A DNA stretch of 64,000 bases from Runella sp. CRIBMP (GCF_009905605.1 NZ_JAAAKZ010000008.1:124001-188000), one strand, 5' to 3'; shown: positions 54,358 to 63,447, counted from the stretch's first letter. Made by a program: numbers and translations. Notes: generated by a model not told the origin, from the sequence alone.

Positions 54358-55521
54358 ATGGCTAGAATCCTAATTGTGGATGACGAAAAAAGTATCCGGG
54401 CGGCGCTGCGGGATATTTTAGAATACGAAGGATATGAGGTTGAAGAAGCCAAAGACGGTGAAGAAGGCCTCAATATGATTTTGAAAAATTCCTACGATGT
54501 AGCACTGTGTGATATCAGGATGCCAAAACTGGAAGGGCTCGAAGTACTCCTGAAAGCGGGAGAAGCGGGGCGCTCTACCCAATTTATCATGGTTTCGGCG
54601 TTTGGTAATGTGGAAAATGCTGTTGAGGCGACCAAAAGAGGAGCGTACGATTTTATCACCAAGCCCCCAGATTTGAACCGTTTATTGGTTTCGGTTCGTA
54701 ATGCCATTGAGAAATCGAAATTGGTAGCAGAAACCGTTGATTTGAAAAAACGTATTTTTAAAATCAACGAAATTGTGGGTGAATCTGCCCCTATCAAGAG
54801 GGTAAAAGATACCATCGAGCGCGTAGCGCCCACCGAAGCAAGGGTCTTGATTACGGGGGCCAACGGCTCTGGAAAAGAGATGGTGGCTAAGCAAATTCAC
54901 GAAAAAAGCAGTCGCGCCAACAAGCCACTGATTGAAGTGAACTGTGCCGCTATTCCGAGCGAATTGATTGAAAGTGAGCTATTTGGGTACGAGAAAGGCG
55001 CTTTTACAGGCGCCGTCAAACAGCGTATTGGGAAGTTTGAACAAGCAGATGGAGGTACTCTTTTTCTGGATGAAATCGGCGATATGAGCCTTTCGGCCCA
55101 AGCCAAGGTACTGCGGGCATTGCAGGAAAGTAAAATCACGCGGGTGGGTGGCGACAAAGAAATCAAAATCAACGTGCGGGTGATTGCCGCAACCAATAAA
55201 GATTTGAAGCGCGAAATCGCCGAAGGGGGCTTTCGTGAAGACTTATACCATCGCCTCAACGTCATTCCGATTCACGTACCGCCGTTGTCAGAGCGCCGGG
55301 AGGACATCTTATTGCTGGCCGATAAATTTCTGTATGATATTTCACAAGAATACGGCGGTATCCCAAAAACCATTCTTCCCGATGCCATGCAATACCTAAA
55401 GTCGTTGCCTTGGACGGGAAATGTGCGTGAACTTCGCAACGTTATTGAGCGTTTGGTCATCATGTGTGGCGACGAAATAATGCTTGATGATGTACGTTTG
55501 TACGCGAGTTTTGGTAATTAA
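54358..55521 (+). CDS. Sigma-54-dependent response regulator lacking the Fis-type HTH
   Basis: A receiver domain (about 1-120) has the phosphorylation site D52 in L-C-D-I-R-M-P and acidic D8-D9. The AAA+ activator domain (about 140-370) has Walker A G-A-N-G-S-G-K-E at 167-174, the sigma-54 contact loop G-A-F-T-G-A at 214-219 and Walker B L-F-L-D-E-I-G-D at 235-242. The protein stops at 387 residues, directly after the AAA+ lid, so the C-terminal DNA-binding domain of NtrC proteins is absent. The gene may act by binding sigma-54 in solution. No adjacent histidine kinase gene was seen. Confidence 0.92.
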   Translation: MARILIVDDEKSIRAALRDILEYEGYEVEEAKDGEEGLNMILKNSYDVALCDIRMPKLEGLEVLLKAGEAGRSTQFIMVSAFGNVENAVEATKRGAYDFITKPPDLNRLLVSVRNAIEKSKLVAETVDLKKRIFKINEIVGESAPIKRVKDTIERVAPTEARVLITGANGSGKEMVAKQIHEKSSRANKPLIEVNCAAIPSELIESELFGYEKGAFTGAVKQRIGKFEQADGGTLFLDEIGDMSLSAQAKVLRALQESKITRVGGDKEIKINVRVIAATNKDLKREIAEGGFREDLYHRLNVIPIHVPPLSERREDILLLADKFLYDISQEYGGIPKTILPDAMQYLKSLPWTGNVRELRNVIERLVIMCGDEIMLDDVRLYASFGN

Positions 55522-55548
55522 TTTATTTAGAAAATAGACTTTGACGAG

Positions 55549-55589
55549 GGACTTTGAACGTCAGACAATCTGTCTACTGTTCAAAGTCC
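55549..55589 (+). terminator. Hairpin between the sigma-54 regulator and hisIE
   Basis: GGACTTTGAAC and its exact complement form an 11-bp stem with further pairing of GTCAGACA to TGTCTACT inside. It ends 26 bases before the hisIE start, so it could terminate the regulator or attenuate hisIE. Confidence 0.55.
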
Positions 55590-55614
55590 ATTGTTTACGG
55601 TCACCTACCAATGT

Positions 55615-56214
55615 ATGAAAATCAATTTTGAAAAATCCCCAGATGGTTTGGTACCTGCTGTGGTTCAGGACCACGAGACGGGCAAAGTGCTGATGTTGGG
55701 GTATATGAATGAAGAGGCCTTGGCAAAAACCGAAGCTGAGAAAGTGGTTACGTTTTTCAGCCGTAGCAAGCAGCGCCTTTGGACCAAAGGCGAAACCTCT
55801 GGTAACTTCTTGGAGGTCAAAGCAATTTTGGTGGATTGTGACCAAGATACGATTCTCATCAAAGCCCATCCCATTGGCCCTACCTGCCACACAGGCGCGG
55901 ATACCTGCTTTTTTGAAAAGAACGAAGGCAAAGCTTCTTTCTTGAATTACCTGCAAAAGCAAATCATCCGCGACCGCAAAAACAATCCTTCGGATGCATC
56001 TTATACGAGTAAATTATTCCAAAGAGGCGTAAACAAAATTGCCCAAAAAGTAGGGGAAGAAGCGGTCGAACTCGTGATTGAAGCCAAAGATACCAACGAC
56101 CATTTGTTCAAAAACGAAGCTGCCGACCTACTTTTTCATTACCTCATTCTGCTCGAACAGCGCGGCATGGATTTGGACGACATCGTGGATGTATTGAAGG
56201 AAAGACACAAGTAA
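55615..56214 (+). CDS. hisIE: Bifunctional phosphoribosyl-AMP cyclohydrolase / phosphoribosyl-ATP pyrophosphatase
   Basis: The ATG at 55615 (M-K-I-N-F-E) is preferred to a TTG at 55591 in the hairpin flank. HisI (about 1-115) has M-L-G-Y-M-N-E-E-A, S-R-S-K-Q-R-L-W and the zinc motifs D-C-D-Q-D and C-H-T-G-A. HisE (about 115-200) has K-V-G-E-E-A-V-E-L-V-I. The protein carries out steps 2 and 3 of histidine synthesis. It is separated from other his genes. Confidence 0.96.
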   Translation: MKINFEKSPDGLVPAVVQDHETGKVLMLGYMNEEALAKTEAEKVVTFFSRSKQRLWTKGETSGNFLEVKAILVDCDQDTILIKAHPIGPTCHTGADTCFFEKNEGKASFLNYLQKQIIRDRKNNPSDASYTSKLFQRGVNKIAQKVGEEAVELVIEAKDTNDHLFKNEAADLLFHYLILLEQRGMDLDDIVDVLKERHK

Positions 56215-56223
56215 GCTAAACTG

Positions 56224-56268
56224 GATATTGAACGTTAGACTATTTGTTAATTTCTAACGTCCAATATT
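56224..56268. terminator. Bidirectional hairpin between hisIE and the amidase gene
   Basis: A 16-bp stem with one mismatch (left arm GATATTGAACGTTAGA) closes a 13-base AT-rich loop. It starts ten bases after the hisIE stop, and the convergent amidase gene ends at 56290. Confidence 0.65.
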
Positions 56269-56289
56269 TAGGATTATCCCGATGGCCAA

Positions 56290-57159
56290 CTATTCGTCAA
56301 TCAAACGCTTCGTAATCGGCTGGTAGCTATCAATGCGGCGGTCGCGGAGGTAGGGCCATGTGGTGCGATAGTATTCTGTTTTATCCAAATCCAATTCGAC
56401 CACTTTTACTTCTTCTTGGTCGTGCGAAGCCAAATACATGAGGCTTCCGAAAGGATTAGACACAAATGACCCGCCCCAAAACTGCTGGTCGGCTTCGCGC
56501 CCTACGCGGTTGACCGACACGACATACACGCCGTTGGCCACCGAATGACTGCGCTGAATGGTTTGCCAAGCGTTGTATTGCTCTAAATTAACGGCAGGGT
56601 CTGGCTCATTGGTATCCCAACCGATGGCCGTTGGATAAAACAAAATCTCGGCCCCCATCAGACTCGTAATGCGCGCCGCTTCGGGGTACCATTGGTCCCA
56701 GCAAATCAGAATGCCTAATTTCCCAAACTTGGTATCAAACACTTTGTAGCCCAAATCGCCGGGAGTGAAATAGAATTTTTCGTAATATCCTGGGTCATCG
56801 GGAATATGCATTTTACGGTATTTCCCTAAATAGCTGCCGTCGGCGTCCAAGACGGCGGTTGTGTTGTGATAGAGCCCAGGGGCACGTTTTTCAAACAAAG
56901 AGGCAATAATGACAATGCCAAGTTCTTTGGCCAATGCCCCAAATTGTTCGGTGGTGGGGCCAGGAATTGCCTCTCCGAGGCTAAAATTGGCGTGGTCTTC
57001 CACGTCGCAGAAATAAAGTGATTTAAATAATTCCTGCAAACACACAATTTGTGCGCCCTGAGCCGCTGCCTCACGGGTTTTGGCGATTGCTTTTTCTACA
57101 TTATGATTAATATCGGCGGTGCAGCTCATTTGCACCAAACCCACTTTTACATTTCGCAT
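56290..57159 (-). CDS. aguB: N-carbamoylputrescine amidase (AguB-type nitrilase family)
   Basis: AguB hydrolyses N-carbamoylputrescine to putrescine in the agmatine route. The catalytic triad is E43 (L-Q-E-L-F), K116 (K-Y-R-K-M-H-I-P) and C153 (L-I-C-W-D-Q-W-Y-P-E). The close match to plant and bacterial AguB includes G-Y-Y-E-K-F-Y-F-T-P-G near residue 124. The 289-residue length is standard. No agmatine deiminase gene is adjacent, so the pathway partner lies elsewhere. Confidence 0.9.
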   Translation of the reverse strand: MRNVKVGLVQMSCTADINHNVEKAIAKTREAAAQGAQIVCLQELFKSLYFCDVEDHANFSLGEAIPGPTTEQFGALAKELGIVIIASLFEKRAPGLYHNTTAVLDADGSYLGKYRKMHIPDDPGYYEKFYFTPGDLGYKVFDTKFGKLGILICWDQWYPEAARITSLMGAEILFYPTAIGWDTNEPDPAVNLEQYNAWQTIQRSHSVANGVYVVSVNRVGREADQQFWGGSFVSNPFGSLMYLASHDQEEVKVVELDLDKTEYYRTTWPYLRDRRIDSYQPITKRLIDE

Positions 57160-57191
57160 GGAAAATTAACTTTGATTAGGACGTCGAAAAA

Positions 57192-57233
57192 CGTCGGAGA
57201 GGGATTGGCACCTGCCGTTTAAAACCTCACCGA
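57192..57233. repeat. GTCGG...CCGAC palindrome, degenerate copy
   Basis: GTCGGAGAGG and CCTCACCGAC form a 10-bp stem with one mismatch in the gap upstream of the peptidase gene, with an interior insertion. It belongs with the perfect copy at 24396-24428. Confidence 0.5.
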
Positions 57234-57270
57234 CTTTACCGATGACAAAGGTAATGCGAAAACCCTTATT

Positions 57271-57370
57271 TATTGACAAATCAGGGAAAGTGCCAGTTTA
57301 GAACGTCGGAGAAGCTTTGAACCTCGCCGACTTAACATATTGACAAATCCATGAAAGTGCTTACTTTAGA
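57271..57370 (+). promoter_or_regulatory. Duplicated promoter-like segment split by a palindrome
   Basis: Two copies of a 32-33 base segment starting TATTGACAAATC and ending TTTAGA lie at 57271-57302 and 57338-57370, 67 bases apart. The downstream copy contains TTGACA and TTACTTTAG. Between them sits a GTCGG...CCGAC palindrome (57304-57330). The downstream copy is 24 bases before the peptidase start codon and is the likely promoter. Confidence 0.5.
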
Positions 57371-57394
57371 GTTTAAATCAACAAACCCTTTAAG

Positions 57395-59614
57395 ATGATG
57401 TTTTTTACTAACCTATCGAGAATTGTTTTTCTGTCCACAGTTCTTTTTTATCATTCCCTCAACGGTTTTTCGCAAACCAAAGAAAAAATTGTTGCATCCG
57501 ATCTGACGCGCATCAAGCAAGTGGGCGGGATTGCCGTTTCGCCCGACGGAAAGCGGGCCGTTTATACCGTCACCTCGCTTGAGCCTGCCTCAGAAGCGCT
57601 TGATTATGAATACAGAACCCACCTTTGGCTCGTAGATTTGGACGGAAAAACACCCCCACGGGCCATTACGCGTGGCAACGAAAGTGCCAGCCAGCCCGTA
57701 TGGAGTCCAGACGGAAAAAGCGTGGCTTTTGTGCGGGCCGTCAAAGGCAAAGCGCAGATTTTTGTAATGCCTCTGGATGGAGGAGAGGCATGGCAGTTGA
57801 CCGATTACAAACACGGTGCTTCGGGGCCGCAGTTTTCGCCCGATGGTCGTCAGATATTATTTTCTACTAGCGTGGTGTTTTCGGCATTAATGGCTGATTC
57901 TACCCTGAATCCGACGAAAGTGGGCCCAGCTTGGAGTTTGGAAAAGGCGGGTTTTGCCAAAAATGAATTTCTGAAAAAAAATACTGCAAAACCCAATCCC
58001 GACGGGACGATTGAAGAAATCAGGGCGTATTTGGATAAGGATGTAGAAGACAAAAAAGCCAAGGTCATCAATCGACTCAACTTTCAAGGCGAAGCCTCGG
58101 CTGGTCAGGAGTTGAGTTTTAGTCATTTGCTGGTTATTGATGTTAAAGAAGGGGCCAAGCCAGTGGCGCTTACCAAAGGGTTTTATTCGTACGCGGGTGC
58201 CGCTTGGTCGGGCGATAACAAACAAATTTGGTTTAGTACCCGCGCCGATAGCCTGCTTCATCCCGACCGCGACGCCGAAAGTCGTATTTGTGTCATGAAT
58301 GCCGACGGCAGCGGCATGCGAACGGTTTTGGTAGAAAAAGGCCGTAATTTTGGGCAGCCAACTCCCTCACCCGATGGACAGTGGTTGGCTTTCATTACCT
58401 CACAGGCTCCTGTTAAATCGGCCATACTGGACCAAGGACATTTGGGCTTTTTAAATCTAAAAACGACGGCTGCGAAATACTCCGTTAATCCTTTTGATCG
58501 TTCTCCGGGTAATCTGAAATGGGTAACGCTGACGTTCCCAAAAAACAAGAAAGAAGTTGGTAAGGTAGAATATGTCTATTTTACGGCCTCCTCCAACGGT
58601 GGAGCCCCACTTTTCAGAGCTGTTCCTACCATTGATAAAGTAGAGCAATTGTCTGATTTTGATAGTGGAGTGACTGATTTTGATGTTTTTCCCAATAAAG
58701 TTGTTTTTGCCAAAACCGAAGTGGCTAACCCATCTGAATTGTATCAGGCCGATGTATTGGTAAAAAATGCCGTGAAGTTGTCGACGCATAACGACTGGGT
58801 AAGCAAAAAAGCCTTGAGTATGCCCGAAAAACGGACATTCAAAAATGAAAAAGGCCAAACCATCGAGTATTGGATTATGAAACCGACGTTGGTGGAGGCA
58901 GGCAAAAAATATCCGTTGCTACTCAATATGCACGGTGGTCCTACCGCCATGTGGGGCCCTGGCGAAGCCTCGATGTGGCACGAACATCAGTTCTTTTGTG
59001 CGCAGGGCTACGGGGTAGTATATGCCAATCCGCGTGGTTCGGGCGGTTACGGTGTTGATTTTATGAAAGCTAACTACCGCGATTGGGGCACTGGTCCAGC
59101 CAACGATGTGTTGCGAGCGTGTTCGGATGCGGCCAAAGAAACATGGGCTGATACCTCACGTCAGGTCATTACGGGAGGTTCGTATGCTGGTTATCTTACC
59201 GCGTGGATTATTGCGCATGATAATCGTTTTAAGGCGGCCTTTGCCCAACGCGGGGTGTACGACCTAACTACGTTTATGGGCGAGGGCAACGCATGGCGTT
59301 TGGTGCCTGGCTATTTTGGCGGCTATCCGTGGGAGACTGAAGCCAAAGAGTCAATGGATGCGAATTCACCTTATACATTCGTTGATAAAATAAAAACCCC
59401 TTTTCTCATCAAACACGGCGAGAATGACCTGCGGACGGGCGTAATTCAGAGCGAAATGATGTATAAATCGCTGAAAATTCTGGGCCGTGAAGTCGAATAT
59501 GTGCGGATGCCAGGCGGTACGCACGAGCTGAGTCGTACGGGCAACCCGCGTCAGCGAATCGACCGGATGTTGCGTATTTATGAATTTTTTGAGCGGTACG
59601 TGGGCAAGCACTAG
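57395..59614 (+). CDS. Secreted S9 family prolyl oligopeptidase
   Basis: A signal peptide ends near F-S-Q-T. A beta-propeller (about 30-450) carries WD40-like S-P-D-G-K blades. The alpha/beta hydrolase domain has the nucleophile S596 in G-G-S-Y-A-G-Y, D678 in H-G-E-N-D-L-R and H710 in G-G-T-H-E-L-S. The order and length of 739 are typical of S9C/dipeptidyl peptidase IV-like exopeptidases. It would break down peptides outside the inner membrane. The gene has its own promoter region with repeats. Confidence 0.94.
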   Translation: MMFFTNLSRIVFLSTVLFYHSLNGFSQTKEKIVASDLTRIKQVGGIAVSPDGKRAVYTVTSLEPASEALDYEYRTHLWLVDLDGKTPPRAITRGNESASQPVWSPDGKSVAFVRAVKGKAQIFVMPLDGGEAWQLTDYKHGASGPQFSPDGRQILFSTSVVFSALMADSTLNPTKVGPAWSLEKAGFAKNEFLKKNTAKPNPDGTIEEIRAYLDKDVEDKKAKVINRLNFQGEASAGQELSFSHLLVIDVKEGAKPVALTKGFYSYAGAAWSGDNKQIWFSTRADSLLHPDRDAESRICVMNADGSGMRTVLVEKGRNFGQPTPSPDGQWLAFITSQAPVKSAILDQGHLGFLNLKTTAAKYSVNPFDRSPGNLKWVTLTFPKNKKEVGKVEYVYFTASSNGGAPLFRAVPTIDKVEQLSDFDSGVTDFDVFPNKVVFAKTEVANPSELYQADVLVKNAVKLSTHNDWVSKKALSMPEKRTFKNEKGQTIEYWIMKPTLVEAGKKYPLLLNMHGGPTAMWGPGEASMWHEHQFFCAQGYGVVYANPRGSGGYGVDFMKANYRDWGTGPANDVLRACSDAAKETWADTSRQVITGGSYAGYLTAWIIAHDNRFKAAFAQRGVYDLTTFMGEGNAWRLVPGYFGGYPWETEAKESMDANSPYTFVDKIKTPFLIKHGENDLRTGVIQSEMMYKSLKILGREVEYVRMPGGTHELSRTGNPRQRIDRMLRIYEFFERYVGKH

Positions 59615-59643
59615 AAAGGGTAATTTTTAAATAATTATTGCTT

Positions 59644-59823
59644 ATGGATGATGACGAAAACGTCCTAAAATCAGGCAGAGAAAAACCTGAATATTAGGCT
59701 GAAAAAGATGAATTTTATGAGGAATTCATTAAGCCGCAGCAACACGTAAGAGCTGAATACAAGTACTTGAATAGTTTAATTAAGATTGCTTTAGATGAGT
59801 TAAACCATAAATTTTCACGTTAA
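59644..59823 (+). pseudogene. Short frame interrupted by an in-frame amber codon
   Basis: The frame begins M-D-D-D-E-N-V-L-K-S, meets TAG at 59695-59697, then continues in the same frame as A-E-K-D-E-F-Y-E-E-F-I-K-P-Q-Q-H-V-R to TAA at 59821, three bases before the next gene's ATG. The 41 codons after the stop are an open charged frame. It looks like a decayed or recoded 59-codon gene; the family is not recognised. It could also be chance. Confidence 0.4.
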
Positions 59824-59826
59824 AAA

Positions 59827-60762
59827 ATGAATAATCGCCGCACTTTCATTAAAAACTTAGGCGCTGCCGCAGGAATGGCTGCGTTTGCACCCGAGCTGTT
59901 TGCAGCTGAACCGCAAAAACTCTGGTTTCAGATTTCGTTGGCCGAATGGTCGTTGCACAAAGCTATTCTCAACGAAAAAAAATTGACCAATTTAGATTTT
60001 CCCGTGGTAGCTCGTAAGGAGTTTGGAATTGGGATTGTGGAATACGTCAATCAGATGTTTAAAGATAAAGCCAAAGATACGGCCTACCTCAACGACCTAC
60101 TAACGCGCTGCAAAGACAATGACGTTAAAAACCACCTCATCATGATTGACGGAGAAGGCGGTCTTGCCGAAACCGATGCCGCAGTACGTAACAAAGCGGT
60201 GGATAATCACAAAAAATGGGTTGAGTGTGCCAAATACCTTGGCTGCAAAACCATCAGGGTCAATTCATTCGGGCGTGGAACTGCCGAAGAAGTAGCCAAA
60301 GCAGCGGTAGACGGTCTCGGAAAATTAGGCGAATTTGCCGCACCTGTCGGTATCAATGTGATTGTAGAAAACCACGGTGGTTATTCGTCAGACGGGCAGT
60401 GGCTGTCGAATGTCATGAAGCAGGTCAACATGAAAAATGTAGGTACATTGCCCGATTTCGGCAACTTTTGCATTAAGCGTAGCAGTGGTGGTGAGTGGGG
60501 CGGTAGTTGTACAGAAGAATACGACCGCTACAAAGGCGTGAAAGAATTGATGGCTTTTGCCAAAGGGGTAAGTGCCAAAACCAACGACTTTGACGAAAAG
60601 GGAAATGAGGCGAAAATGGACTACGCCCGTTTGCTCAAAATCGTAAAAGATGCTGGGTTCAAGGGAATCATCGGTATTGAGTACGAAGGAAACGTAACGT
60701 CAGAATACGACGGCATCAAAGCCACCAAGAAGCTGTTGGAGCGAGTAGGAGCAATGGTGTAA
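59827..60762 (+). CDS. Tat-exported sugar phosphate isomerase/epimerase-like TIM barrel protein
   Basis: The signal M-N-N-R4-R5-T-F-I-K followed by an alanine-rich stretch is a twin-arginine type. The mature domain is an AP-endonuclease-2-like barrel with N-V-I-V-E-N-H-G-G-Y near residue 180, L-P-D-F-G-N-F near 210 and G-I-E-Y-E-G near 280. It is a relative of the enzyme at 28071-28916 but from a different branch. An isomerase or dehydratase acting on keto sugars in the periplasm is plausible. A bidirectional terminator follows. Confidence 0.88.
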   Translation: MNNRRTFIKNLGAAAGMAAFAPELFAAEPQKLWFQISLAEWSLHKAILNEKKLTNLDFPVVARKEFGIGIVEYVNQMFKDKAKDTAYLNDLLTRCKDNDVKNHLIMIDGEGGLAETDAAVRNKAVDNHKKWVECAKYLGCKTIRVNSFGRGTAEEVAKAAVDGLGKLGEFAAPVGINVIVENHGGYSSDGQWLSNVMKQVNMKNVGTLPDFGNFCIKRSSGGEWGGSCTEEYDRYKGVKELMAFAKGVSAKTNDFDEKGNEAKMDYARLLKIVKDAGFKGIIGIEYEGNVTSEYDGIKATKKLLERVGAMV

Positions 60763-60772
60763 AGTGTATTTG

Positions 60773-60818
60773 CAAAAAGGGACGTGTTGAATTTTTATAT
60801 TCGACACGTCCCTTTTTG
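60773..60818. terminator. Bidirectional intrinsic terminator
   Basis: A 19- to 21-bp stem (CAAAAAGGGACGTGT with its complement, one mismatch) has an A-run on one side and a T-run on the other, so it works for both strands between the isomerase gene and the convergent receptor gene. Confidence 0.9.
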
Positions 60819-60833
60819 TTTAAATAAGTGTTT

Positions 60834-63305
60834 TTAGAATTCAATCACCAAGCCCAACGCAGGGGTGAAATTGGAATCTTCATTGGCTAAAATGAGCGGA
60901 ATGGCGTTGCTTCCGTCGAGTTTGAGGGCTTGCCCATCGGTGGTTTTGAAGCCTGAATTGTCGGCGGTGCGCTCAAATGTATATTGTGGAAAGGCTGGAT
61001 TGGCGGTTAACAAGGCATTTTGAAAATCAAAAAATAAGTCAATCGACATCTTTTTGTAATTCCATTTTTTATCCACCCGGAAGTCCACGCGGCTGAATGC
61101 TTTGAGTCGTTGGCTATTGAGGCGAGTGTAGTCTTCGGTGCCCACTCCGCTTGTGAGATACGTTCTTTGAGAAGTTGCCAAGTCAAACGGCGTGTAGGGA
61201 GCGCCGCCTTGGTAAAGCCACTTTAGGCCCAGCTCCCAACCCCGCTTAAATTTGTATCCTAACTGGGTCGAAACCAAGTTGCGGGTATCCCAAGCCGAGG
61301 CTACGTATTTGCCGTCTTTTCCCGTAAATTCAGATTGAAAATAAGTGTAACTCAATACGCCGAAGAAGTTTTTAGTGAGTTTTTGCTGCACAAAAAATTC
61401 AATTCCCCGACTTCTGCCTTTGCCAGTACTCGTCACGGCTTCGTTGCCGATGGCGCCAAAATTGCCCCCCTGATTGGCCAACGATATGCCGTCGCGTACA
61501 GAAACGGGGTAGTTATCGTACATTTTTGAGAAACCTTCGAGCGTGATGCGCGTAGTAGGCGTTGGAATGAATTCAAGACCCGCTACCACGTGGTCAGAAC
61601 GAATGTACTTGTTAGATTTATTGACGAAATTCCCATCTTGACGGTAGCCCAAAACGGTGTAAATCGGGGTTTTGAAATAACGCCCTACCGACGCGTTCAA
61701 CCGCCATTTGTCGCTCACCTGATAGCTGGCCGACAGGCGTGGGCTCAGTGTTTCGAGCGGATTGTTGCCGTCGGTCGTGAAAGAATTCATGTCGGTGCGT
61801 AGGCCCGCCGAAAGATTGAGGCGGTCGTTGAGTAGTTTACGATTCACCTGCGCAAAGGCACCGTATTTGAAAAAATCAATGGCCGTATTAAACGTCACCG
61901 TGATACCCGGTTGCACGATTTGCCCCTGTGAGTTGGTGATTTCGCGGCGTAAGACGTTGAAAAAATCATTGTTGTATTTGACGTATTGCAACACCGCGCC
62001 GTAGCTGTACTCCCATTTTCCGATGAATTTATTGACATCAATCCGTAGTTTATTCTCAATCTCCTGCGAATTGCTCTTCAGCGCGCGATATCGTTCATCG
62101 CCCTGGCGATTGTCTTCAAAGCGGTCCAGACGGTTATTAAACATGTTTCGGCTCAGCGAAACATTCATAAAGCCGTTTTCCACAAGCCGTTTCAGTGAAA
62201 AACCCGTCGTATAATTCCACTGATTGATGGTGGGATTGGAGCGTAAGATGTATTCTTTTTCGGGGCTGCTTTCTTGCGGAACGGCAAAAGTGAATTCGTC
62301 GATGGCTCCCACGCCAATGGCCGTTAGCGTGGTTTTTTTATTGATTTTATGCGTGACTTTGTACTGGAAATCCCAATAATTGGGCCGAATAGGTAGGTCA
62401 ATGGCCTTGAATAAAAACTGCAAATACGAGCGGCGAACCGACGCCAAAAAAGTGGTCTTGGGAGAAATCGGCCCTTCTAGCGTGCCGGCTACTTCGGTGG
62501 AGCTGACGCGGATGTTGCCCTGCACACGCTCTGGATTACCTTCGCGCTGACGGAATTGAAGCACCGACGAAAGGGCGTTGTCGTATCGGGCGTTAAAACT
62601 GCTCGAACTCAGCGTGGCATCTTCAATAAAAGATACGTTCAAAATGCCCGTTGGGCCACCCGAACTTCCCTGCGTGGCGAAGTGATTGATGACGGGTATT
62701 TCGATCCCATCCAGATAAAACACGTTTTCATTTGGACCTCCGCCCCTGATAATCAAATCGTTGCGAAAGCCGCCAACCGACCCGGCCGTCCCGCCAACAC
62801 CTGGCAATACCTGAATCACCCGTGAGATGTCGAAGTTGCCGCCGGGGTTGTTTTTGATTTCCTCGGTCGTTAGTTTTTGGATGGAGTTGGGTGTTTCGAC
62901 GGAGGCGACCGAAATTGAACGGTTAAAAACAATTTTGGTTTCGGCCAACTGTACGGCATCTTCTTCCAGCTCGAAGTTGATTTGCTGGGCGTTGCCTGAG
63001 GTAAGCACAATGTTGAACTTACTGGTGGCTTTGTAACCGACAAATGTGGCTTTGAGGTTGTAGCTACCCACGGGCAAGCTGAGTTTAAACTTACCTTCGG
63101 CATCAGTAGTGGTGCCTTGGTTGGTGCCTTCCACCTGAACCGTCACGCCAATCAGTACTTCTTGCGTGCGTTTGTCTTTGACGCTGCCGAGGATGGTCCC
63201 CGTATTTTGGGCAAAAGCCGAAGTAAGGCTTAAATAGACAATCATGAAGAAGGCTGCTAGGGCAGTGTAATTCGGGATTTTTTTGAGTGTTGACGTTGAA
63301 TTCAT
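60834..63305 (-). CDS. TonB-dependent receptor with carboxypeptidase-like domain
   Basis: The start at 63305 (M-N-S-T-S-T-L-K-K) gives a good signal peptide to S-A-F-A-Q; a codon nine positions upstream is less likely. A carboxypeptidase-regulatory-like domain (about 35-115, I-L-G-S-V-K-D-K-R-T-Q-E-V) is followed by the plug with I-R-G-G-G-P-N-E-N near residue 183 and a barrel ending in L-G-L-V-I-E-F. There is no STN domain and no adjacent SusD, so it probably imports a small ligand such as a siderophore, vitamin or peptide. The MarR gene is divergent. Confidence 0.92.
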   Translation of the reverse strand: MNSTSTLKKIPNYTALAAFFMIVYLSLTSAFAQNTGTILGSVKDKRTQEVLIGVTVQVEGTNQGTTTDAEGKFKLSLPVGSYNLKATFVGYKATSKFNIVLTSGNAQQINFELEEDAVQLAETKIVFNRSISVASVETPNSIQKLTTEEIKNNPGGNFDISRVIQVLPGVGGTAGSVGGFRNDLIIRGGGPNENVFYLDGIEIPVINHFATQGSSGGPTGILNVSFIEDATLSSSSFNARYDNALSSVLQFRQREGNPERVQGNIRVSSTEVAGTLEGPISPKTTFLASVRRSYLQFLFKAIDLPIRPNYWDFQYKVTHKINKKTTLTAIGVGAIDEFTFAVPQESSPEKEYILRSNPTINQWNYTTGFSLKRLVENGFMNVSLSRNMFNNRLDRFEDNRQGDERYRALKSNSQEIENKLRIDVNKFIGKWEYSYGAVLQYVKYNNDFFNVLRREITNSQGQIVQPGITVTFNTAIDFFKYGAFAQVNRKLLNDRLNLSAGLRTDMNSFTTDGNNPLETLSPRLSASYQVSDKWRLNASVGRYFKTPIYTVLGYRQDGNFVNKSNKYIRSDHVVAGLEFIPTPTTRITLEGFSKMYDNYPVSVRDGISLANQGGNFGAIGNEAVTSTGKGRSRGIEFFVQQKLTKNFFGVLSYTYFQSEFTGKDGKYVASAWDTRNLVSTQLGYKFKRGWELGLKWLYQGGAPYTPFDLATSQRTYLTSGVGTEDYTRLNSQRLKAFSRVDFRVDKKWNYKKMSIDLFFDFQNALLTANPAFPQYTFERTADNSGFKTTDGQALKLDGSNAIPLILANEDSNFTPALGLVIEF

Positions 63306-63429
63306 TGTTTTTAGATTGTATATATATTTCAAAATGGTTTGTAGTTAAATAAGTGTTGTGACAAACATTTTAGGTTCGATTTTGTTCTATCCATGTTTGA
63401 TACAATACAATAACATTCCAAATTTGAAA

Positions 63430-63447
63430 TTGTTTGTACGAAAACAA
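63430..63447. promoter_or_regulatory. Candidate MarR operator
   Basis: TTGTTT and AAACAA flank a six-base spacer in the 181-bp gap between the divergent receptor and MarR genes. An 18-bp inverted repeat at this spot is typical of MarR binding sites. Confidence 0.3.

Noticed and set aside
57205-57225. Sigma-54 promoter suggested by TTGGCAC upstream of the S9 peptidase gene
   Set aside because: The required GC-containing -12 element (TTGC at the right spacing) is absent and the site lies within a palindromic repeat.
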